Shown here: positions 32,978-42,550 of the stretch, piece by piece
Layout: every line of letters begins with the position of its first letter
How positions within the stretch are numbered: the stretch's first letter is position 1
From: DAOVQB01 sp023128935
Lineage (GTDB): Bacteria; Eisenbacteria; RBG-16-71-46; CAIMUX01; WJJG01
Assembly: GCA_030628905.1 (NCBI GenBank)
Contig: DAOVQB010000005.1
Coordinates: forward strand, 1-58,753
Reading direction: 5' to 3'
DNA length: 58,753 nt
Notes under the pieces: generated by a model
Told to the model about the DNA's origin: nothing
Database searches by the model: none
What the model saw: only the letters and a program-made list of their open reading frames with translations
Position numbers and translations under genes: made by a program

Positions 32978-35900
32978 ATGAGCCAGGTCGAACTCAGGCA
33001 GTTGCAGCTGGAGGGCTTTGGCTTATACAGCAGGCGCACGACTTTCTCGCTCACTTCCGGGATCAATGTGACGGTGTCACCGAACGAAAGTGGAAAATCC
33101 ACTTTCGTGGCCGGGCTTGAGTCGATCCTCTTTGGGCTGCCGGAGAAGAATGACCCGGAGGCCTGGGGAACCTCGCGATTCCGCAACTGGACAGCGCCAA
33201 ACCGCTTTCAGGGAGAGGCCATCCTGCTAGCAGACAACATGTGGCACCGCATCCGGCGGGATTTCGCAACCCACAAGGTCCATTGGGCCGTCGCCCGAGC
33301 TGCGCACGCGGGCCGTCATGTCCAGCTCTTGTCGAATGATCGAACGGTGCCACAAGACCAGATCCCACTACCATCCGCTGGTGATTGGAAGGTCCGTTTC
33401 GACGAGGAGCACAATCCGAGCGGCCGGGGAGATGCCCTGGGACGATACCTGGAGCGGCTCAAGGACCTATTGGGGGTCTACGACCCCATCACCTTCCGCC
33501 TCGCCCACTGCCTTACGCAGGACCCCGATGACCGCAACAGTGAGGAAACGGCCTACCGCTCACGTCACATCCCGGAAGGCGTTCAGGGCCTTATCAGCGG
33601 GACCGGGGGGCAGGTCGATGATGTCCTCAAGCAGCTCTTCGACGAGTTTGCATCGGTCACACAGGCCACGGGCGATGCCGGATTGATCCGTCCCGGCAAG
33701 ACCCGGCGCGCCAATCAGCGCACACTGGGCCGACTCGAGAGCGTGCGAGAGCGCCAAAAGGAGATCCGGGGGCAACTGGCCGCGGCCGAGATGGTCCTGG
33801 AGGATCTGCGTGGCTCCCAGGAAAGACTCGATGAACTCCGCCGGGGCCTGGAGCAACTCCGCAAAGCGGCTGAGGATGACAGAAGCCTCAAGCTGGCTTG
33901 GGATGAGTGGGCTCGCGCGCGTAAGGACCGCCAGAACCTGCATAAGAGGACCGCTGAAATAGAGCGGGCACTTGTTGATCTCACGCGCCAGGAAGACGCC
34001 CTCCGGAAGGATGAGGAAAAGCTGACCACGGGCTATCCCGAATACCGGAGTTCAACCTTCTCCTTTGGCAAGCAGCGTCAAAAACTCGAGGCGCTGGCGG
34101 CCGCTGAGAAGGAGAGAATCAGCAATCGTGCTGCCTTGGAGGACGCGCGACGCCGGCAACGTGCCCTGCAGGAGCAGATCGCGGACGCCGACGAGAAGAT
34201 CCAATCATCCTACCTGGCCTTCGAGGAGCGTCCCCACCTGCTGCGGGACTTCGGTGAATGGAAGCGGGTGGCTGCGGAATGGGAACAGCTGAGCTCCGAT
34301 CTAAAGGCGCTCGACTCGGATGCAACCGAGCGCGAGGAGATTGTCCGGCGCTTTGGGCACTGGGAGGCTTTGGATCCCGATGCAGAGAGGCGCAATGTGC
34401 TGGCCAGACCTGCAGCCGTGCTGAAGGATCTGCGGGATTCCGTGCCGCGGCTTCTGGTGCGGGCTGACGAGGCCCGCAGCTTGGATCAGGAACTGGCAGG
34501 ACTGGAAGAACAGCTCAGCAGCCCCCTGAAGGTCGTTGCGGAGGCATCAGAGGATGTGCGCAGGGAGGCGGAAGCCTTCAAGGACCGTCAAGCCCTTCAT
34601 CGTATTGATGCGGAGAAATCTGTCAGACAACTCGTGGATGTCCAGGAGCGATTGACCGAGCTCGAGCGCAAGCAACTGGCCCTCTTGAACCTCGAAGAAA
34701 CGCTGACGACGCATCTGGGATATCCTAGAACAACACCTGCTGAACCACCAGGACAGCCAGGGGCAACACAAGCCAAACCCCCAGGACAACCTGGAGCCCA
34801 AGAAGCTGCGCCCCCAGGACAGCCCGGAGCCGAAGAAGCTGAACCGCTGCACCCCGCCGCCCAAAAGGACGCGGCCGCGCTCCCCCACAAGGGCGACACG
34901 GACAGAGAGAGCCCAGACTCCAGCAGGCTCCCCGAAGGGTGGAGAACCAAAGGTAAAGAGATCCGCAGGCGGCTGGAAAACCTGAGGGAGGAAGGTCAGC
35001 TCCTGCGAAAGATCGATGAAAACGAGCGCACCATCCGGACGGGGCTGTTCCGGCATGTCACCGTGCCGGCCATGGCCGCATTCCTCCTTGCCGGGGGTGC
35101 CGGCTTTGTAGCTGGCATGCAGTTCCTCGACGAGATGCCCTTGAGGGTTGGAGCCGGGCTGGGGCTGGGACTGGCAGCCGCAACAGTGGCGGCGATTCTT
35201 GGGCATCGACTAAGCAAGGGCGCTGTCGTGCGGGACCTGAGACGCGCCCGGGGTCGTCTAGTTGCCGTTCGACGCACACTGATCGAAGGGGACCGCGTCC
35301 TGCGCGACCTGTCCCAGCTTGACGCTCAAGCGCTCACGGATCTGACGGCTCAGCTCAGTTCGTTCTCGCGGCTCTCTGGGGAGGTCGCCTCCTTGCGCGT
35401 GCTAGCTCCCTCGGAGGAAGAACGGAATAGGGCACGCCGGGATGCCGATCAGGCCAAGGCGGACCTTTCTGCATTCGAAGCTCGCATGGCCGTCTTTGGC
35501 GAGGATCCAGCAGCACTCGCATCGGCATGGAGAAAAACCGATCAGCGGGCTGCCGAAATCCGCCTCCGCCTTGCTGATCTGTCTGCCGACGTGGGGCCCG
35601 CGGATTGGGCCAGGCAGCCCTTGGAGAGCCTTCCAACGACTTGGCAAGAGGCCGCTTGCCTGGCCGCCATCATAGCCCCGCTCCTACCCACCGATTCAGC
35701 TGAGAACGCTCTCAAGGTTATAGATGCCCCTGCAACGGGCGGGGAGATCGCCAAGGTGCTCGGGCGAATCACTACGGAATTCTGGGAGGCGTGGACAGAA
35801 GAGATCGAATCCTTCGAGGCAGCCAGTCAGGATCTCAGCAAGATCCGGGTGCGGCGCAGGGCACGGGATACAGGCGGAGAGAGCGGGGAGAGTCGTCTGG

Positions 35901-37027
35901 AACGCCTGAGCGCTCGAAAGGCGGAGTTGACCCAAGCCTGCGCCCCCTTTGCCTTGGAGACCCCCCAGGATGAAATCGAAGAGGCCGGCCGGGTCTACGA
36001 GAGCACTCGTATCGAGCGCGACAAGGGCCGGGCCCTAATGGAAGAGCTCCAGAGCGAGATTCCCGAAATGGAGCAGAAGACCCGTGAGACAGAGGAGCAG
36101 GTCAACGGACATCGCGATGTACTACGTGGCCTCTTGCGGCCGGCAGGGGGCGATCCAGTCGTGGCCCTAGAGCGCCTGCGGGACGCCGGCGATCTACGTG
36201 CCAAACTAGACCAAGCCACACAAACCCACACGCAGGTGCTGCAATCCCTCAACGCCTCCGATGTCGCGGAGCTGCGCGTCAGGTTGGAGGGCGTTAGGGA
36301 GGAGGCGGGACAGGCGGCTGCCAAGGTTCGGGAGCTCGAGGATGAGTTCATCTTTCTGCGTGAGATCGAGGATTCCGGTCCAGGTGTACTGCACCATCAG
36401 CGGGCGGATCTGGAGCGGCGGATCAAGGAATCCGTGACCAGGCTGCAAGAGTTGGAGGAAACGCACGAGGCCACCCGCAGTCGTGCGGCCGACGCGGAGG
36501 CTGAAGGGCGCAGGCTGGGGAATGCTGCGGTCCTCGAACTTGAGATCCGATCCCTCGAACAAGAAGAGCAGCGGCTGCTGGTCGAGAGAGACGCGCTTCG
36601 GATCGCCTTCGACACGCTGCGCGAGGCGGCAGGACTCTTCCATCGGACGCACCGGGAGCGGCTCGAGGATCGCGCCACAGAGTTCGTCAGGCACCTCAGC
36701 CTCAAGCCAGACCGGTCACTGCACCTGGGGGAGAGATTCGAGATTCAGGTCTGCGAGGCGGGTGGCCAAGCCTGTGCAATCCGCCAACTGAGCCAGGGAG
36801 CCCGAGATCAGCTGGCTCTGGGCATGAGACTGGCCGTGGCTGATATGCTCTCCGACGGGATCTGTCCGCCCCTCATCTTCGATGATCCTTTCCTCTCATT
36901 CGATCATGAGCGGACTGAGAGCATGCGGCAGGCCCTTGAGCGACTTAGTGAGCATCGCCAGATCATTATCCTCACCCACCGCCAGGAACTCGCCGCATGG
37001 GGTCGCGCAGTAGCAATCGAGGGTTGA
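32978..37027 (+). CDS. SbcC/Rad50-like (YhaN-like) ATPase with central membrane hairpin
   Basis: A 1349-residue SMC-like ATPase, partner of the preceding nuclease. The Walker A motif is PNESGKST (35-42). The signature LSQGARDQ lies near residue 1270 and the Walker B 'PLIFDDPFLSFD' near 1298. Between the head halves are long charged coiled coils. No CxxC zinc hook is visible at the coil tip; instead, about residues 690-745 hold two hydrophobic segments ('VPAMAAFLLAGGAGFVAGM' and 'VGAGLGLGLAAATVAAILG') separated by a short polar loop, a membrane hairpin as in YhaN-like proteins. Just before it (about 584-625) is a Pro-rich stretch with four PPGQPGA-type units. Likely a membrane-associated DNA repair or nuclease-regulating ATPase. 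Confidence 0.85.
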   Translation: MSQVELRQLQLEGFGLYSRRTTFSLTSGINVTVSPNESGKSTFVAGLESILFGLPEKNDPEAWGTSRFRNWTAPNRFQGEAILLADNMWHRIRRDFATHKVHWAVARAAHAGRHVQLLSNDRTVPQDQIPLPSAGDWKVRFDEEHNPSGRGDALGRYLERLKDLLGVYDPITFRLAHCLTQDPDDRNSEETAYRSRHIPEGVQGLISGTGGQVDDVLKQLFDEFASVTQATGDAGLIRPGKTRRANQRTLGRLESVRERQKEIRGQLAAAEMVLEDLRGSQERLDELRRGLEQLRKAAEDDRSLKLAWDEWARARKDRQNLHKRTAEIERALVDLTRQEDALRKDEEKLTTGYPEYRSSTFSFGKQRQKLEALAAAEKERISNRAALEDARRRQRALQEQIADADEKIQSSYLAFEERPHLLRDFGEWKRVAAEWEQLSSDLKALDSDATEREEIVRRFGHWEALDPDAERRNVLARPAAVLKDLRDSVPRLLVRADEARSLDQELAGLEEQLSSPLKVVAEASEDVRREAEAFKDRQALHRIDAEKSVRQLVDVQERLTELERKQLALLNLEETLTTHLGYPRTTPAEPPGQPGATQAKPPGQPGAQEAAPPGQPGAEEAEPLHPAAQKDAAALPHKGDTDRESPDSSRLPEGWRTKGKEIRRRLENLREEGQLLRKIDENERTIRTGLFRHVTVPAMAAFLLAGGAGFVAGMQFLDEMPLRVGAGLGLGLAAATVAAILGHRLSKGAVVRDLRRARGRLVAVRRTLIEGDRVLRDLSQLDAQALTDLTAQLSSFSRLSGEVASLRVLAPSEEERNRARRDADQAKADLSAFEARMAVFGEDPAALASAWRKTDQRAAEIRLRLADLSADVGPADWARQPLESLPTTWQEAACLAAIIAPLLPTDSAENALKVIDAPATGGEIAKVLGRITTEFWEAWTEEIESFEAASQDLSKIRVRRRARDTGGESGESRLERLSARKAELTQACAPFALETPQDEIEEAGRVYESTRIERDKGRALMEELQSEIPEMEQKTRETEEQVNGHRDVLRGLLRPAGGDPVVALERLRDAGDLRAKLDQATQTHTQVLQSLNASDVAELRVRLEGVREEAGQAAAKVRELEDEFIFLREIEDSGPGVLHHQRADLERRIKESVTRLQELEETHEATRSRAADAEAEGRRLGNAAVLELEIRSLEQEEQRLLVERDALRIAFDTLREAAGLFHRTHRERLEDRATEFVRHLSLKPDRSLHLGERFEIQVCEAGGQACAIRQLSQGARDQLALGMRLAVADMLSDGICPPLIFDDPFLSFDHERTESMRQALERLSEHRQIIILTHRQELAAWGRAVAIEG

Positions 37028-37402
37028 ATCGTAAGGTGACCAGCATCCAGCAGCGATCCTGCAACTGGGACTCCGGAAAGGCACTTGACTTCCGCCCGAT
37101 CGAAGATATCATCTGGAAAAATATCGAGCCCTGACCCACAGGGCCATCAAGCTGGGCCCACGGGGCACAGCGAGTAGATACGCTGGTTAGGGGGGACTGA
37201 TCTCGCGCGTGCGAGTTGCCTTCTGACCAAACATCACGGATCTCTGGACCCAGGACAGCTGCCCGCAAGGACCGGGTGGGGTTTCGGCCTCATCTAAGAT
37301 GAGCAGGATGCCGCGCACCCATCAGGGACGATACGGGATGAACCCGAGTCCCACCCGTTTATAGCCAACGCCCTCGCACCTAGCGGGTGCGTTGGTACAT
37401 AA
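37028..37402. other. gap between convergent genes
   Basis: No gene seen. Near the right end a stem CCAACGC (37365-37371) pairs with GCGTTGG (37389-37395), with a possible inner CGCACC/GGTGCG alternative. It lies just past the stop of the trehalose-phosphate synthase gene and might end transcription, but no T run follows. Confidence 0.4.
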
Positions 37403-38974
37403 CTACCGGTGTGGGGAGCTGGGGCGGTCGTCATCGGCCACCGGGCCGTGGACGACAGCTTGGCAGACCGAACCGGGCCAGTGATCAACCTCGCGGGTGG
37501 GCGCGTAGTCCTCAACCAGTGGGAACTGATCTAGGCGCTTGGAGATCGCGGCCTGTAGGAAGGAATTCACCCACCAGTAGACATCACGTTTTCGAATGGA
37601 GTGGCGGAGTCGTCTCATGCGGAATCGCCGCTCCTCAGCCGACATGCAGACGGCCTGGTAGATGACGCGCCCGACGCCTTCCACGTCATAGGGATTCACG
37701 ACCATCGCGCCTTTCTGCAACTGGGCAACCGCACCTGCGAATTCACTCAGGATCAGAACGCCATTATGCTCCAAGTTGGATGCGCAGTATTCCTTGGCAA
37801 CCAGATTCATTCCATCCTTGAGGGGCGTGATGAGGGCGATCTCAGCAGTCCGGTAGTATGCGAGCAGTTCTCTGCGATTGAGGTTTCTGTATATGTAGTG
37901 AATGGGAACCCAACCCGACCGGGTGAACTCGCCGTTGATCTCTCCGACTTTGCGTTCAATCTCGGTTTTAAGGTCGAGGTACTTCGGGATATTGAACCGG
38001 CTTGGCACAACAACTTGAACCAAGACAATCTTCTCATGGAGGTCGGGGAACTTGCGCAGCGCGGTTCGAAATGCATCCAACTTCTGCGGAATGCCCTTGG
38101 TATAGTCAAGCCGGTCAACACCTAGAATAATCTTGCGCTGCGGCAGGTCCTCGTGAATGTACCAAGCCGTGTCGGCCACCTCTTGCGTCGCAGAGTGATC
38201 GGCAAACTCGGCATAGTCAATGCTGATGGGAAAGGCCCCTACCCGCACCTGCCGCCCCTCCACGTGCAGAGTTGTCATCTGGCCGCGGCTCACAACCGCA
38301 ACTTCCTTGGCCAGAGCACGGATACACTGAACGAAGTTACGGCGATCCCTCAGCGTTTGAAACCCGAGCAAGTCGAACTCCAGCAGATCGCTCAGAACCT
38401 GGAATCGCCAGGGCAGTTTCAGGAAAATGTCCGGCGAGGGAAATGGGATATGGAGAAAGAAACCGCACCGGGCGCGAATCCCCATCACCCGAAGCTCCTT
38501 GGCAACGGCCATCAGATGGTAGTCATGAATCCAGATGAAATCATGGGGAGCGCTGTTCTCGGCAATGACATCCGCAAACCTTCGATTGACCTTCTGATAT
38601 GTGAACCAGTAGTCCGGGTCGTAGTTGCAGTTGGACTGCAGATCGTGGAACAGAGGCCAGATAATCTCGTTCGAGAAGCCTTGGTAGTACTTTGCCTGCT
38701 CCTCTTCAGTGAGAGCGACCGCCCGGAGCGAGTATCCGGAATCTCTGGTGGCCTCAGCCAACAGTTCCTCCAGATGCAGATCCTCGGCCTGAACCGTTCC
38801 AGGCCAGCCGATCCAGATGCCCCCTCGGTTTCGGAGCACGGGAGCTAATGCCGTTACCAAGCCCCCGGAACCGGGCCGGACATCCCAGGAACCGTTTTCG
38901 CCCCTCGTGAGCACGACAGGAAGGCGATTTGAGACAATGATCAGCCTATTCTCCGGGGAGACATCCTGATCCAT
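37403..38974 (-). CDS. otsA: trehalose-6-phosphate synthase
   Basis: GT20 glycosyltransferase that joins a nucleotide-activated glucose to glucose 6-phosphate, giving trehalose 6-phosphate. The 523-residue protein shows 'IIVSNRLPVVLTR' at the start, 'RPGSGGLVTALAPVL', 'FIWIHDYHLMAV', 'GFFLHIPFPSPDIF', 'ILGVDRLDYTKGIPQKLDAF', and 'PLKDGMNLVAKEYCAS' near the sugar-nucleotide site. Two starts compete: GTG 38983, overlapping the otsB stop, and ATG 38974. I prefer ATG 38974, which has GGAAGGGG 9-10 bases upstream. The C-terminus beyond the GT20 core is a short proline/aspartate tail. Last gene of the trehalose operon. Confidence 0.93.
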   Translation of the reverse strand: MDQDVSPENRLIIVSNRLPVVLTRGENGSWDVRPGSGGLVTALAPVLRNRGGIWIGWPGTVQAEDLHLEELLAEATRDSGYSLRAVALTEEEQAKYYQGFSNEIIWPLFHDLQSNCNYDPDYWFTYQKVNRRFADVIAENSAPHDFIWIHDYHLMAVAKELRVMGIRARCGFFLHIPFPSPDIFLKLPWRFQVLSDLLEFDLLGFQTLRDRRNFVQCIRALAKEVAVVSRGQMTTLHVEGRQVRVGAFPISIDYAEFADHSATQEVADTAWYIHEDLPQRKIILGVDRLDYTKGIPQKLDAFRTALRKFPDLHEKIVLVQVVVPSRFNIPKYLDLKTEIERKVGEINGEFTRSGWVPIHYIYRNLNRRELLAYYRTAEIALITPLKDGMNLVAKEYCASNLEHNGVLILSEFAGAVAQLQKGAMVVNPYDVEGVGRVIYQAVCMSAEERRFRMRRLRHSIRKRDVYWWVNSFLQAAISKRLDQFPLVEDYAPTREVDHWPGSVCQAVVHGPVADDDRPSSPHR

Positions 38975-38979
38975 GGTCT

Positions 38980-39762
38980 TCACCCCTTCCTGGATCGGTC
39001 ATGCCACTGATTCAAGAAATCGATCAGCTCCTCCGGTGGCCTCAGCCACACGTCTGCTGCTGTGGATCGGTATTCCGGGCGCACCAGAACAGCCAGGCCC
39101 CTGTCCCGGATGGCCCCAAAGGCATCCTCATCAGTCAGATCATCCCCGAGATAGGCGGCTGCGGTCCCTGTCGGCATCTCCGCAAGAAGCGACCGGACCA
39201 CGTCTCCCTTGCTTCTGCCAGGGACTCTGAGCTCCAAACCACCATCAAACTCCTTGAGCGCCAAACAATCGGGTCGGACAAGCCCGCCCCATCGTTCCCG
39301 GGCTATGGCACGTGCGCGCCGGACAAAGGAGGCATCCATCCCCCGCCAATGCAGAGCCACGCCAGCGGGTTTCCTCTCACAATGATCGGCAAGTCCTTCC
39401 TCTTTCATTGCCCAACAGGCCTTCGTCAGGCCCTCCACGACAGGTGCATCGAGTTGTGGCATGTCATACGTTCCATCGGGCATCAGGCGCTCCCACCCGT
39501 GTGATCCCCAGATCTCTGGATGCGGATTGAGCCCCAGGAGCGCAATGAGGTCCGAACTCGACCGCCCGGAGATCAGAACAAGCCTGGAACACTTCGCCGC
39601 CAGAATGCGCCGGAGGCATTCTCGAACGCCTGGATAGGGTATCGCCCGATCTCTGTCCACCTGGAAGGGAGCCAGGGTACCGTCGTAGTCGAGCATGAAG
39701 AGACGGTGCCTAGCTCTCTCCAAACAATCGAAGAACGGTATGAGCATATCGCGGGAACGCAT
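38980..39762 (-). CDS. otsB: trehalose-6-phosphate phosphatase
   Basis: HAD-superfamily phosphatase that releases trehalose from trehalose 6-phosphate. The 260-residue product has the HAD motif I DYDGTLAPF, motif II 'LVLISGRSSSDL', the family 'IWGSHGWERL', and motif III/IV 'AAYLGDDLTDEDAFGAI'. ATG 39762 is my choice; the frame opens with TTG 39771 and no strong ribosome-binding site is apparent for either. It is close-packed with otsA, with which it may overlap if GTG 38983 is used. Confidence 0.92.
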   Translation of the reverse strand: MRSRDMLIPFFDCLERARHRLFMLDYDGTLAPFQVDRDRAIPYPGVRECLRRILAAKCSRLVLISGRSSSDLIALLGLNPHPEIWGSHGWERLMPDGTYDMPQLDAPVVEGLTKACWAMKEEGLADHCERKPAGVALHWRGMDASFVRRARAIARERWGGLVRPDCLALKEFDGGLELRVPGRSKGDVVRSLLAEMPTGTAAAYLGDDLTDEDAFGAIRDRGLAVLVRPEYRSTAADVWLRPPEELIDFLNQWHDRSRKG

Positions 39763-39836
39763 GACTCTCAACTACCAGCTTATGTCAGAAAAGGCTCTGA
39801 AACAAGGATCATTGCGGCCTGTCAATTGCGGAATCG

Positions 39837-41078
39837 CTACCCGAGGTCTATGCGGCCCTCTTCAGCATGGGTTAGGCCGAGCATGAGTGTCAGGTACTCA
39901 CGCAGGTGTCGCGTGAGCAGGAAGTTCTCCCTAACGAACTCCTTGGCCCTGTATCCGATCTCCTCCAGCCTGGAGCGATGGTGAAGCAGGTAGCGTATTC
40001 TCATCGCCGCACCCTCGGGCGAGTCAACGAGGAATCCCGTCTGGTGATTCCTCACTTGGAGACGGATACCTCCCGTGTTGCCTCCGATCACGGGCTTGCC
40101 CTTCCACAGCCCCTCGGTAACCGTAAGCCCGAAGCCCTCGCGGATGGATTTCTGCAGCACGATCTGCGCGGCCCGCTGCAGGGCATTGATTGTGCGGTTT
40201 GCGTCAGCGGGCAGCAGCAGAATGAATATGCTCGGATCATCACCGGCCGCGGCGCGAACCTCCTCGAGAACAGCGGCCCCCTCGGGGTCATCAGTGGCCT
40301 CGCCCCCAGCCAGCACAAGCTGCAGGGACGGAATGAACCGCGTTGCCAACTGGTAGGCTCGTATTACACCCACGGGGTCCTTGAATCGGTCAAACCTGGA
40401 AACCTGCACGACCATTGGCTTCTCCGGGTCGATCCCATACTGCTCGAGGACCGCCTGAATCTCCTCCTCAGGGAGATCAATGTTCTTCTCGGCCAAGGGA
40501 TCGATGCTCGGAGAGATCAGGTATTGCGTGTGTGGAAGCGGCTGAGCAAAATCCGCAAGCGAGAAGATACTGGCGTCATGCTGGGACACGTAGTTGCGCA
40601 GGTACCGCCACACAGGACGGAAAGGACGGCTCACATCAATGTGGCATCGCCAGACCCATTTGCCCTTCCGATTGGGACACAGCGTGATGAGTGGGGCAGG
40701 TTGCGGATCGTGAATGATGACGATGTCCGCCGCTTCCAAGGTGGGGCGAAGCTCCTCGGCGTTTCTGGCATTCGTCTCCTCGTAGGCCTTCAGAAGCCCC
40801 GGAGGAAGATCGACGATGCTTCCCTGTAGTCCGTTGTGGAAGTTCTTGGTGCACTGGTAGAACTTATCCTCGCCGGTGATGACTTCCCAACTAGTGTCGA
40901 TGCCCAACTCCTGCATCAAAGGCACCAGCTTGGCGAGGATTTCGGCGACTCCCCCACCCACCCTGGTTGAGTTTACGTGGACGACTTTCTTTCCCCGCAG
41001 GGGCCCAGCAAGCTGGTAGAGGTGATCAATGACGTCCTCTCCGACAACCGCAGCGTAGCGTTGAATTCCCTCTGCCAT
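39837..41078 (-). CDS. treT: trehalose glycosyltransferring synthase, TreT-like
   Basis: GT4 retaining glycosyltransferase that makes trehalose directly from an NDP-glucose and glucose, or runs in reverse. The 413-residue protein has 'VNSTRVGGGVAEILAKLVPL' with the glycine-rich loop, 'IDTSWEVITGEDKFYQCTKN' and 'FHNGLQGS' diagnostic of TreT. It also has 'VVQVSRFDRFKDPVGVIRAY' at the start of the second Rossmann domain and the E-x7-E motif EGFGLTVTE followed by 'GKPVIGGNTGGIRLQV'. GGAGGGTAG precedes ATG 41078. It lies 5 bases after the DUF5752 gene, and 74 bases before otsB. Confidence 0.9.
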   Translation of the reverse strand: MAEGIQRYAAVVGEDVIDHLYQLAGPLRGKKVVHVNSTRVGGGVAEILAKLVPLMQELGIDTSWEVITGEDKFYQCTKNFHNGLQGSIVDLPPGLLKAYEETNARNAEELRPTLEAADIVIIHDPQPAPLITLCPNRKGKWVWRCHIDVSRPFRPVWRYLRNYVSQHDASIFSLADFAQPLPHTQYLISPSIDPLAEKNIDLPEEEIQAVLEQYGIDPEKPMVVQVSRFDRFKDPVGVIRAYQLATRFIPSLQLVLAGGEATDDPEGAAVLEEVRAAAGDDPSIFILLLPADANRTINALQRAAQIVLQKSIREGFGLTVTEGLWKGKPVIGGNTGGIRLQVRNHQTGFLVDSPEGAAMRIRYLLHHRSRLEEIGYRAKEFVRENFLLTRHLREYLTLMLGLTHAEEGRIDLG

Positions 41079-41083
41079 TGCGG

Positions 41084-41812
41084 CTACCCTCCAAAGTAAG
41101 CTTTCAGGAGCGCCGCCAGTTCGTCTCGCAGCTCCGTCAATGTGGAAAAGAAAGGGTCTACACCAGCCATCTGTTCACTCAGGTCTCGGTATGTATCGCC
41201 GAACTGAGATCCATACCCGCAGAGCCACGCCCGGACGTCATCCACGGAATCCACGGTTCTCCGGCGGGCATCGATCACATGGTAAAAGATGCTGCCTGCC
41301 GACATCGAGGGGATGGCCGTCACAAGCTGTTTGGGGTCGCTGATCTCCTTGTGCGTATCGAATACGACAATCTGGGAAGTCAGGAAGTTGAATTGCATGT
41401 CCACCTTGGACCAGGAGACATGCTCGCTCTCGTCGAGCCGCTCCTCAATCACATCAACGAGTTCCTGGCGCAATTCTTCCAGGCTCTGAAAATCAGTGGG
41501 ATCGATCACACCCAGACGCTCAGCCGTCTTGCCATCGCGCAGGGCGTGGTGAGCCCAGGAGGCGAAATCGTTCTGATACTCCGGATCATCAAGGCGGGGC
41601 TGAAGGCGGGAGCCCCAGAAATGGTAATAGACGCTACTGGGATCGATGGTCTGTAGGATGTCGCGCAACTCCCGGAGATTCTGTGCCCGCCTGCCGGTAG
41701 CCATCGCGACGAGTGCGCAGTCCATTATCTTGAAGGGTGTCCCCTGGCTCTGTTCCTCCACCGGCACATCTTGCCTGACGGTGGCCGCGCCCACATCATG
41801 CCTATCATCCAT
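41084..41812 (-). CDS. DUF5752-family protein, first gene of the trehalose operon
   Basis: A 242-residue cytosolic protein that I assign to DUF5752 from its neighbourhood and pattern. The first half has 'FKIMDCALVAMATGRRAQNL' and 'DPSSVYYHFWGSRLQPRLDD', and the second half repeats a similar logic with 'AGSIFYHVIDARRRTVDSVD', so it may be an internal duplication. 'YHF/YHV' with aromatic neighbours recurs in both. Function unknown; proteins of this type often accompany trehalose or glycogen genes. AGGAGG lies 7 bases before ATG 41812; the frame begins at GTG 41830, which includes that site. Confidence 0.75.
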   Translation of the reverse strand: MDDRHDVGAATVRQDVPVEEQSQGTPFKIMDCALVAMATGRRAQNLRELRDILQTIDPSSVYYHFWGSRLQPRLDDPEYQNDFASWAHHALRDGKTAERLGVIDPTDFQSLEELRQELVDVIEERLDESEHVSWSKVDMQFNFLTSQIVVFDTHKEISDPKQLVTAIPSMSAGSIFYHVIDARRRTVDSVDDVRAWLCGYGSQFGDTYRDLSEQMAGVDPFFSTLTELRDELAALLKAYFGG

Positions 41813-41865
41813 TGGGAGCCTCCTACTCACGCCTTGCCTCCCGCGAATCGAACCACACCCTGCGG

Positions 41866-41893
41866 TAAAAGAAAAGGGCGCTTTCCCGCGCCC
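41866..41893 (-). terminator. intrinsic terminator of the ribosomal superoperon
   Basis: On the minus strand GGGCGC (41893-41888), a 6-base loop GGGAAA and GCGCCC (41881-41876) are followed by TTTTCTTTTA (41875-41866). It lies about 100 bases after the rplQ stop and separates the ribosomal genes from the trehalose operon. Confidence 0.8.
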
Positions 41894-41995
41894 CCGCTGC
41901 CCCCGGCTCGATGGGAACCCCAGGCAGGCATGACCCTGCTCGGGGCTCCGCTGCTGTCCACGCGCGATACTCGCGGAGTGTCCAGCTAAGTTTTT

Positions 41996-42427
41996 CTATT
42001 TCTTCTTGCGCTCCTTCTCAGCGGCCTTTTCTGCATCCTCGCGCGTCTTGCGCTCCGAGGCCTTCTGCTCGGCTGACTTGACGAGCTCCAGCACCGCCAT
42101 CTCACCTCCGTCCCCCAGTCTGGAGCGTGTCCGCAGAATCCGAGTATAGCCTCCGGGGCGCGTAGCGTACCAGGGAGCAATCGTGTCGAACAGCTTGGCC
42201 AACACAGCAGGTTTCTGGACAGTGCGAGCGACCAACCGGCGCGAGTGAATATCGCCCCGTCTCGCTTGCGTGATCAGCCGCTCCGCAACGCGGCGCGTCT
42301 CCTTGGCCTTGGCTACGGTGGTCTCGATCCGCTCGTGCTCGAACAGCGCCGTCGCGAGATTGCGCAGAACGGCCTTGCGGTGCGAGGTGGTCCGACTCAG
42401 CTTGCGGCCCTCTTTGAGGTGTCTCAT
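41996..42427 (-). CDS. rplQ: 50S ribosomal protein L17
   Basis: Large-subunit protein at the peptide exit region. The 143 residues start with the family signature 'MRHLKEGRKLSRTTSHRKAV' followed by 'LRNLATALFEHERIETT' and 'GGYTRILRTRSRLGDGGEMA'. The last 25 residues form a Lys/Glu-rich helix longer than in E. coli. Last gene of the alpha operon, followed by a strong terminator. Confidence 0.96.
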   Translation of the reverse strand: MRHLKEGRKLSRTTSHRKAVLRNLATALFEHERIETTVAKAKETRRVAERLITQARRGDIHSRRLVARTVQKPAVLAKLFDTIAPWYATRPGGYTRILRTRSRLGDGGEMAVLELVKSAEQKASERKTREDAEKAAEKERKKK

Positions 42428-42550
42428 CTCTTGCGTTCCTTTCGCTCCCGGACTACCGGCAGGGATGTGCAGTCAGCGCCGTGGCTCGCTTCCCGGGCAG
42501 TCCATACGGTGCACTGGAAAGCGGCCTGCGCTCAACGCCGGGCAGCAAGT

